From: Lachnospiraceae bacterium
Lineage (GTDB): Bacteria > Bacillota > Clostridia > Lachnospirales > Lachnospiraceae
Direction: 5' to 3'
Assembly (NCBI GenBank): GCA_021199395.1
Contig: JAJQIE010000018.1
Coordinates: 1-6,404 of the forward strand
Length of the DNA stretch: 6,404 nucleotides
The notes under the pieces are model-generated. The model had not been told where the DNA came from and made no database searches. It saw nothing but the letters and a program-made list of their open reading frames with translations. The position numbers were made by a program, and so were the translations under genes. This document shows positions 1-4,123 of the stretch, piece by piece (position 1 is the first letter of the stretch; each line of letters opens with the position of its first letter).

Positions 1-127
1 CCGGATGGTTTTATACTTCCTATGTTTTGCCTTGAATTCGCCGGAGCCAGATCATTTGGTCCAATATTAGCAAACGCAACGCCTGCCCTCCCAACAAAAC
101 GTGAACCACACAGGCGAAATGTATTTT

Positions 128-159
128 GGCGTAGCCTGACAGCAAGTGTCAGGCTCGCC
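128..159. repeat. Strong inverted repeat (hairpin)
   Basis: A 9-bp perfect stem (AGCCTGACA at 133-141 with TGTCAGGCT at 147-155) closes a 5-nt loop. It is extended by GGCG (128-131) pairing with CGCC (156-159), leaving one bulged T at 132. The total is 13 pairs. Neither side carries a run of T or A, so a rho-independent terminator is unlikely. It could be the folded end of a dispersed element or a structured 3' RNA. Confidence 0.6.
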
Positions 160-278
160 GTGAATGGTAACAATCCGTTCAAAAACACGCTCAATGGCAT
201 CTTGACACTCAATGAGAACAAGCTTCTGGATTTAAGTCTCCTGTGGCTTCATACCTTCTGCATATTGAGAATGCTCAC

Positions 279-307
279 AGCCGGAGTCGTCGAAATCCGC
301 TCCGGCT
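279..307. repeat. Inverted repeat about 65 bases past the aldolase stop
   Basis: AGCCGGAG (279-286) pairs with CTCCGGCT (300-307) around a 13-nt loop. It lies downstream of the aldolase stop codon on the minus strand. There is no U-tract after it in that direction, so termination here would have to be factor-dependent. It might instead protect the 3' end of the mRNA. Confidence 0.45.
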
Positions 308-370
308 ATGAAAACGCATTGTCAAAAAGTCAGGTAAATGTGGCAAAGCAGGCGCAGGGCAGCCGGTGAT

Positions 371-1234
371 TCAGTCCCCGGCATGACCGCAGCTCGAAAA
401 CAGTTCCATTTTTTTCCGGCATTCCTGCTCCACAGCTTCTACCGCCGCCGGAATCAGGTCGGTAATGCCTTTATCCATGCTGCTGAACTGGCGGAATTCT
501 GCCTTTACGGCGGCAACATTAATATCTGTAAAGATATTAACCTTGCTGATCCCTTCCCGGATGGCCATGCGGAAATCCCTATCTGTCAGTCCGGAGCCGC
601 CATGTAAGACAAGAGGTACATCGACTGTATTTGCAATCGTACGAATCCGGTCAAAATCAAGTTTGGGCGGCAGCTTATATGCGCCGTGCGCATTTCCAAC
701 CGCAATCGCCAGAGCATCCACTTTGGTACGCTCCACATAATCCTTCGCGATCTCCGGATCCGTAAAATATCGGGAAGGATCCTCCATACAGGAAGCATCC
801 TCCGCTGAATCCGGATTATCTCCTACATGTCCCAGCTCTCCTTCGATGGTCGCTCCATAGAAATGGGCGATCTCTGCCATCTCCCGCACCTTCTCCACAT
901 TCACCTCATATGGGTCCGTCGAACAATCATACATAATAGAAGAAAATCCAAGTTCAAGAGCCTTTAAGCAGGTTTCCTTATTTAAGCCATGATCAAAATG
1001 AACGACCACGGGTACGCTGGCTTTTTTTGCCATGGGAAGCAGGAGATACGACAATTCCTCCAGAGGGCCATAGGGTAACAGTATCTCTGCTGTTCCAATA
1101 ATCACCGGCGACTGCGTGGACTCTGCAGCGGCAAGAATCCCTCTGGCAAGCTCCAGATTGACCGCATTAAAAAGTCCTACCGCATATTTTTTACTCTTTG
1201 CAGGAAGCAAAACATCATTTAAATTCGCTAACAC
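371..1234 (-). CDS. Class II ketose-bisphosphate aldolase (fructose/tagatose type)
   Basis: Cytoplasmic zinc-dependent aldolase that cleaves a ketose 1,6-bisphosphate (or a related sugar phosphate) into dihydroxyacetone phosphate and an aldehyde. At 287 residues it has the usual length of the GatY/KbaY/FbaA family and spans the whole domain. Numbering from the chosen start, visible family motifs are VVHFDHG (catalytic Asp81, zinc His82), EGELGHVG near 131-138, GNAHG (zinc His183), LHGGSG (zinc His211) and NIFTD near 233-237 (phosphate and substrate binding). The GTG at 1234 is preferred because it gives the family-like N-terminus MLANLNDVLLPA and sits 8 nt after AGGAG. The in-frame GTG at 1240 would be only 2 nt from it. 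The kinase gene ends 68 nt upstream. Sequence alone does not settle the substrate: fructose, tagatose or a deoxyketogluconate phosphate are all possible. The aldolase call is firm; the symbol is withheld. Confidence 0.95.
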   Translation of the reverse strand: MLANLNDVLLPAKSKKYAVGLFNAVNLELARGILAAAESTQSPVIIGTAEILLPYGPLEELSYLLLPMAKKASVPVVVHFDHGLNKETCLKALELGFSSIMYDCSTDPYEVNVEKVREMAEIAHFYGATIEGELGHVGDNPDSAEDASCMEDPSRYFTDPEIAKDYVERTKVDALAIAVGNAHGAYKLPPKLDFDRIRTIANTVDVPLVLHGGSGLTDRDFRMAIREGISKVNIFTDINVAAVKAEFRQFSSMDKGITDLIPAAVEAVEQECRKKMELFSSCGHAGD

Positions 1235-1242
1235 TTTCACTT

Positions 1243-1247
1243 CTCCT
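1243..1247 (-). promoter_or_regulatory. Ribosome binding site that decides the aldolase start
   Basis: The minus strand reads AGGAG here. It lies 8 nt before the GTG at 1234 and only 2 nt before the GTG at 1240, which favours the inner start. Confidence 0.6.
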
Positions 1248-1275
1248 CTCTTTTATGCATTTTTCCATTATTCGA

Positions 1276-1287
1276 TATTGATCAATA
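1276..1287. repeat. Perfect 12-bp palindrome between kinase and aldolase
   Basis: TATTGATCAATA is a perfect palindrome in the AT-rich spacer between the kinase stop (1303) and the aldolase start. It is too short and AT-rich to be a strong RNA hairpin. It could be a protein-binding site acting on an internal promoter or could be chance; I see no convincing -35/-10 pair beside it. Confidence 0.4.
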
Positions 1288-1302
1288 CAAAATTTCATTT
1301 CC

Positions 1303-2424
1303 TTATTTATTCTTAGGCCAGTCGCAGGCAATTTTATCTTTCATTTCATCAAAGCTTTTCAATCCGCTCAGCGCATCGTAGGAGCTCACACAACAGGCTC
1401 CGGCAGCGGCAGCCAGGTGCATGGATGTTTCCAGCGTCTCTCCCTGCAATACTGCTGTCAGGAAAGCAGCGATACTGGTATCGCCCGCTCCGGTTCCGGA
1501 TAAAATCCGTTCCGGGACATAGCTTTTCTCGAAGCCTTCCCGGTCCGCCCATGCAGCGGCGTCAAGATTCAGCTTTTTCCCTGTCTGCCCCAGAGCACTC
1601 TCTCCGGCCGTGCGATAATACAGACCGGGAGCGCCGCATTTGATCACCAGCACCTTTGCTCCCATTTTCATACAGGTATCAGCCAGAGGACGGACGTCCT
1701 TTTCCACATCCAGGATTTCTGTCAGATCCCGCCCTGCCGCGCGCTTTTGCAGATCTTCAAATCGATCTCGATCGATCATAAACATGAGTTCTTCCACGCT
1801 TGGCACAAAGAAGTCCACAAAAGGAAGTACCCGTTCAAGAATCCCATACCAGTCGGCCTGGCCTGCCTCGGATGACGGATCCACTGCCGCCATATCAAGC
1901 GAGGTAGCTGCCTCCGCTTCTTTCGCCCGCTTCATCAGCTTCAAAAGCTCTTTCCCATTTTCACGATACATACCAGCCATAACAGGCGGATATCCAAAAT
2001 GAAGCAAGGCAGCCTCCTCCAGTGCTTCCGCAGGAAGGTCTTCTGCAGAAAACGTATCATTGGCTCCGGGATTGTGAAGAAATATCCGGTCGATCCCCGG
2101 TATGGCAAGCACCACCGAATAGGATGTGGACTCGCCGTCCGCAACCAGCAGGCCTTCTTCTGCTCCATGCCTGTTCAGTATGCTTCGGATCATTGCACCA
2201 AATGGATCGTTTCCGACTTTTCCCATCAGCGTAACGTCCGCGCCAAAAAATTTCATGGCAAGTCCTGTATTCGCCACAGAGCCTCCCGTATGTACATCTG
2301 CTTCCTTCATATGAATCAGCCTGCCCGGCTGTAAAAGATCACTCACCGTCTCTACCGGACGCCCCGGAAAGACCGGCGTAATATCCAGGCAGATATGACC
2401 TGCCACGATTGCTTTTTTCTTCAT
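1303..2424 (-). CDS. PfkB-family carbohydrate kinase
   Basis: Cytoplasmic sugar kinase of the ribokinase/PfkB superfamily, transferring phosphate from ATP to a sugar or sugar phosphate. At 373 residues it is longer than the usual 300-330; a charged stretch near 215-250 may account for part of the excess. Visible motifs are GHICLDI near 9-15 with the substrate-contacting Asp14, HTGGSVANTG at 45-54 (the N-terminal glycine-rich signature), VGNDPFG near 70-76, and SGTGAGDTSIAAF at 309-321 with the catalytic base Asp315 and anion hole (PfkB signature 2). The ATG at 2424 is chosen because AAGGGAG stands 7 nt before it; an in-frame ATG at 2451 has no ribosome binding site. It is followed by the aldolase gene, so together they could convert a ketose phosphate to trioses, as LacC/LacD-like, fructose or IolC/IolJ-like pairs do. 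Kinase family is certain; substrate is unknown. Confidence 0.94.
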   Translation of the reverse strand: MKKKAIVAGHICLDITPVFPGRPVETVSDLLQPGRLIHMKEADVHTGGSVANTGLAMKFFGADVTLMGKVGNDPFGAMIRSILNRHGAEEGLLVADGESTSYSVVLAIPGIDRIFLHNPGANDTFSAEDLPAEALEEAALLHFGYPPVMAGMYRENGKELLKLMKRAKEAEAATSLDMAAVDPSSEAGQADWYGILERVLPFVDFFVPSVEELMFMIDRDRFEDLQKRAAGRDLTEILDVEKDVRPLADTCMKMGAKVLVIKCGAPGLYYRTAGESALGQTGKKLNLDAAAWADREGFEKSYVPERILSGTGAGDTSIAAFLTAVLQGETLETSMHLAAAAGACCVSSYDALSGLKSFDEMKDKIACDWPKNK

Positions 2425-2431
2425 CACAGCA

Positions 2432-2438
2432 CTCCCTT
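2432..2438 (-). promoter_or_regulatory. Ribosome binding site of the kinase gene
   Basis: The minus strand reads AAGGGAG, 7 nt before the ATG at 2424. It fixes that start in preference to the in-frame ATG at 2451. Confidence 0.75.
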
Positions 2439-2530
2439 CGTCTGCCAGCATATCAAACAGGCGTATCGGCTGCGGAAAAGCCGTTCGACCCGGAATACCC
2501 TGACCGGTCCATTTCCTTTGCCAACACGCC

Positions 2531-2559
2531 TTTTCAGCTCTATTTCAGTTTTATTTCAG
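2531..2559. repeat. Three WTTTCAG repeats at an 11-bp period
   Basis: TTTTCAG (2531-2537), ATTTCAG (2542-2548) and ATTTCAG (2553-2559) recur exactly every 11 bp, about one helical turn. The array spans the stop codon of the small ORF upstream of the kinase gene. It may be a slippage product or protein-contact sites; function unknown. Confidence 0.45.
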
Positions 2560-2799
2560 TCCCATCAGGAGCTCCATTACATACAGCTCAAGAGCTTCAA
2601 AATCTCTGTTCTCTACACACTTCTTCTGGAAGTCATAATCGAATCGGTCTGCCTTTTCCTCCAGAGCTTTGAACACCTTCAGACTGGTTTCCAGATGCTT
2701 ATAGCTATCCTCGTCCTTCGTAGTGCGCATTGCCTTTACGTCCAGGCCGGCAAGTTGTCTTTGGTAACTGCTCCGTACTTTCACAGCTACCGCTTCCAT
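2551..2799 (-). CDS. Hypothetical small protein, possibly truncated
   Basis: An 82-residue frame I do not recognise. The translation is charged and looks helical, with stretches such as EDSYKHLETSLKVFKALEEK and ENRDFEALELYVMELLMGLK, which resembles real soluble protein more than an antisense shadow. No signal peptide, membrane segment or metal motif is visible. It lies on the same strand as the kinase, ending 126 nt before it, and downstream of a promoter candidate at 2861-2888. Doubts: the ATG at 2799 has no convincing ribosome binding site. GTG at codon 6, preceded by GGAAG, is an alternative start. Also, the same frame continues upstream through TGA at 2818-2820 to another ATG at 2859. It may be a short leader gene of the operon, the remains of a longer gene, or a chance frame. 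Confidence 0.45.
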   Translation of the reverse strand: MEAVAVKVRSSYQRQLAGLDVKAMRTTKDEDSYKHLETSLKVFKALEEKADRFDYDFQKKCVENRDFEALELYVMELLMGLK

Positions 2800-2841
2800 A
2801 CTGCGCGCCAGGCTGTGTCAGGCAATGATATCTGGTTTATT

Positions 2842-2853
2842 TTCACGCGTGAA
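2842..2853. promoter_or_regulatory. Perfect 12-bp palindrome at the predicted start of the kinase-aldolase transcript
   Basis: TTCACGCGTGAA is a perfect palindrome. It begins about 8 bp downstream of the minus-strand -10 candidate TAGAAT (2861-2866), so it overlaps the predicted transcription start. That is a usual place for a repressor operator. No repressor is encoded in the window, and I cannot assign it to a family. Confidence 0.45.
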
Positions 2854-2860
2854 TTTCATA

Positions 2861-2888
2861 ATTCTATTAAAACACAGACTTCTGTAAA
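2861..2888 (-). promoter_or_regulatory. Promoter candidate for the small ORF-kinase-aldolase transcript
   Basis: On the minus strand, TTTACA (2883-2888) and TAGAAT (2861-2866) are separated by 16 bp. Each matches 5 of 6 positions of the sigma-70/sigma-A consensus. The predicted start is near 2854. It lies just downstream of the two direct repeats at 2899-2932, which suits activation by the divergent AraC-type regulator. Confidence 0.55.
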
Positions 2889-2898
2889 AAAAATGACA

Positions 2899-2932
2899 AT
2901 CTTGCGATTTTTTGTTTCCTATTTTGCGATTT
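2899..2932. promoter_or_regulatory. Direct repeats, candidate AraC-family regulator binding site
   Basis: ATCTTGCGATTT (2899-2910) and ATTTTGCGATTT (2921-2932) match at 11 of 12 positions and are exactly 22 bp apart, two helical turns. AraC/XylS-family proteins typically bind two same-oriented half-sites about 21 bp apart, close to the -35 of the promoter they control. Here the nearer repeat ends 10 bp from the minus-strand -35 candidate. The farther one lies just before the plus-strand -10 candidate of the regulator gene, so the same site could give activation of the operon and autoregulation. Confidence 0.6.
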
Positions 2933-2935
2933 CCC

Positions 2936-2944
2936 TGCTATACT
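2936..2944 (+). promoter_or_regulatory. Extended -10 promoter candidate of the AraC-type gene
   Basis: TGCTATACT is a TGn-extended -10 (TATACT matches 5 of 6). No good -35 is present, which extended -10 promoters tolerate and which would fit a regulated promoter. The predicted start near 2951 gives a leader of about 160 nt. The perfect palindrome CTGAATTCAG (2943-2952) overlaps its downstream edge. Confidence 0.45.
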
Positions 2945-2976
2945 GAATTCAGCAGATACTTTCGCTCAAAACATTT

Positions 2977-2982
2977 TATAAT
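2977..2982 (+). promoter_or_regulatory. Alternative -10 candidate TATAAT
   Basis: A perfect TATAAT, but nothing like a -35 at 16-18 bp upstream. If used, the transcript would start near 2989, inside the first leader hairpin, and would keep the two later ones. Confidence 0.25.
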
Positions 2983-3094
2983 AACGACGTAAGTCGTTTT
3001 ACTCTGCGCCGGACGTGGGCTGCGCAAGCAGCCATTCCATGCGCGTCCGTGTGCATCATTTACAGTGAATGACAAAAGAATTTTGTCGTTCACT
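2983..3094 (+). ncRNA. Structured 5' leader of the AraC-type gene (unassigned)
   Basis: Three hairpins follow one another. First: AACGAC (2983-2988) with GTCGTT (2993-2998) and a GTAA loop, followed by a short T-run. Second: GGCTGC (3018-3023) with GCAGCC (3028-3033) around a GCAA tetraloop, enclosed by GGACGTG (3011-3017) pairing with CGCGTCC (3042-3048), one pair being G-U, with an 8-nt bulge on the 3' side. Third: 3064-3077 with 3081-3094. Both first loops are GNRA type. ATGCGC (3039-3044) can instead pair with GTGCAT (3051-3056), which would break the outer part of the second hairpin, so two exclusive folds exist. I do not recognise a known riboswitch class. Regulatory function is inferred. 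Confidence 0.4.
3064..3094. promoter_or_regulatory. 14-bp dyad just before the regulator's ribosome binding site
   Basis: AGTGAATGACAAAA (3064-3077) and TTTTGTCGTTCACT (3081-3094) pair fully, with one T-G wobble, around a GAA loop. The dyad ends 7 nt before AAGGGG (3102-3107), the ribosome binding site of the gene starting at 3114. No T-run follows on either strand, so it is not a simple terminator. It may be a DNA operator or an RNA hairpin that affects translation. Confidence 0.55.
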
Positions 3095-3113
3095 ATAAAA
3101 TAAGGGGAAAATC

Positions 3114-4049
3114 ATGTCGCAAAATAAAAAAGAGCTGGAGATCGTCCAGCACACTCAGATGAATTTTCTTGAAATCTTTCTCATTGAGATGGTTTCCCGC
3201 CAGCCGCATGGACATGAGGATCTGGAAATCGGGCTGATCCTTGACGGCGATATCCGGCTGTATCTGGACAGCGACAGCTTCCTGCTGAAGCCGGGGGATA
3301 TCTACATTATCAACCGTTATCAGGTACACGCGCTGTCTGCCGCAGGCAGAAAAAGTCTGGCTCTCGCATTCCAGACTGACACGGAATTTTATCGGCGTAT
3401 CAATCCCGCGCTTGAGAGCGTTCAAATTGAGAGCAATCTTATTCACAGTGGGGCGCTTCATAATGTCATGTATGAAGGCCTGCTTTCCTGCGCGAGCTGT
3501 TATTTTAGCGGCGAAACCAATTATGAGCTGCGCTGCGCAAGCATACTTCTGGATGTCCTGTATCATCTGCTCTCCAGCGCGCACTGCCGCAGCGCAAGCG
3601 AAAGTGAGCAGAGAATCGCAAGAAGCAATTCTGCCCGGCTCAACCGGATTACAGATTTTATCTCGGAGAATTATACCCGGAAGATATCTCTGCAGGATAT
3701 TGCGGAACGCGAGGGCATCACTGCCTGCCATGCATCACACTTTATCCGCAGAATGCTCGGCATTTCTTTTCAGGATTATCTGAACAACAAACGGTTTGAG
3801 CATGCGTACCGCCTGATCCGCGCCTCGAAGGCAGACTTCAATATCCTGGATATCTGCCTCGAAGCCGGTTTTTCCAGCAGCAGATACCTGAATCAGATGT
3901 TTGAGAAAAAGCTTGGGTGCACGGTAAAGGAATACCGTCGCGCCGAAAAAGAGCCCGCACCCATCTCTCCTTCTCTGCCTGCCGATAATTATGAACGGAA
4001 GTATGAATTTGAGAAAGCACGGGAAAAGCTGAACAGCCTTTTCGCTTGA
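3114..4049 (+). CDS. AraC-family transcriptional regulator
   Basis: A 311-residue DNA-binding regulator. The N-terminal half contains an AraC-type cupin sensor domain: PHGHEDLEIGLILDGDI (31-47), then LLKPGDIYIINRYQVHAL (57-74), as in ligand-sensing AraC proteins. The C-terminal half has the two AraC helix-turn-helix units, the first near 192-216 (SLQDIAEREGITACHASHF) and the second near 244-276 (ILDICLEAGFSSSRYLNQMF then KEYRR). A charged tail of about 35 residues (277-311) follows the usual end of the family. The ATG at 3114 is 6 nt after AAGGGG. It is divergent from the small ORF-kinase-aldolase genes, with candidate direct-repeat binding sites between them, so it most likely controls that operon and itself. 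The ligand is unknown, plausibly the sugar or an intermediate. Confidence 0.93.
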   Translation: MSQNKKELEIVQHTQMNFLEIFLIEMVSRQPHGHEDLEIGLILDGDIRLYLDSDSFLLKPGDIYIINRYQVHALSAAGRKSLALAFQTDTEFYRRINPALESVQIESNLIHSGALHNVMYEGLLSCASCYFSGETNYELRCASILLDVLYHLLSSAHCRSASESEQRIARSNSARLNRITDFISENYTRKISLQDIAEREGITACHASHFIRRMLGISFQDYLNNKRFEHAYRLIRASKADFNILDICLEAGFSSSRYLNQMFEKKLGCTVKEYRRAEKEPAPISPSLPADNYERKYEFEKAREKLNSLFA

Positions 4050-4050
4050 A

Positions 4051-4075
4051 TAAAAGAAAAAGCGGTGCAACCGCT
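4051..4075 (-). terminator. Rho-independent terminator of the gltBD transcript
   Basis: On the minus strand AGCGGT-TGC-ACCGCT forms a perfect 6-bp stem with a 3-nt loop (4061-4075), followed by TTTTCTTTTA (4051-4060). It lies about 50 nt past the gltD stop codon. A longer alternative stem (GCGGTG 4062-4067 with CACCGC 4083-4088) overlaps it. On the plus strand no T-run follows, so it is not a good terminator for the converging AraC-type gene. Confidence 0.85.
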
Positions 4076-4123
4076 CAGGTCACACCGCAGGGAAAAGCCT
4101 GTTTCCTTATCTGATTTAGCCTC

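Larger units (their letters stand above)
1..370. other. Gene-free stretch downstream of the aldolase gene
   Basis: I see no supportable gene here. Frames stay open on both strands (a 115-codon plus-strand frame at 22-369, and a minus-strand frame through much of 1-240), but neither has a convincing ribosome binding site or a recognisable domain. The two strands mirror each other, as happens by chance or in a decayed element. Two strong inverted repeats lie at 128-159 and 279-307, and a weak 5-bp one (362-366 with 378-382) spans the aldolase stop codon. None is followed by a T-run on the minus strand, so no standard rho-independent terminator for the kinase-aldolase transcript is visible. The stretch could be a dispersed non-coding repeat or the remnant of a mobile element, but I cannot confirm this from one copy. 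Confidence 0.5.

Noticed and set aside
22..369. 115-codon plus-strand open frame
   Set aside because: No ribosome binding site and no recognisable domain. The composition does not look like a real protein, and the other strand is also open here.
1237..1260. Seven-codon frame (MHKREEK) overlapping the aldolase start
   Set aside because: Too short, and with only a weak GGA before it. Nothing distinguishes it from chance in AT-rich spacer DNA.
2424..2562. Frame upstream of the kinase ending in TGA that overlaps the kinase ATG (TGATG)
   Set aside because: It has no ATG start and a strongly Arg-biased translation. The overlap looks coincidental, although such junctions can mean translational coupling.
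2395..2946. 183-codon plus-strand open frame
   Set aside because: It runs antisense across the kinase start, the small ORF and the promoter region, and its translation has no domain or start signal. It is a shadow.
2951..3113. A known riboswitch class in the AraC-type leader
   Set aside because: I checked by eye for THF-like and c-di-GMP-like cores and found no match, so only an unassigned structured leader is reported.
4050..4123. Bidirectional terminator serving the AraC-type gene too
   Set aside because: On the plus strand the hairpin is followed by CAGG with no T-run, so only the minus-strand use is supported.
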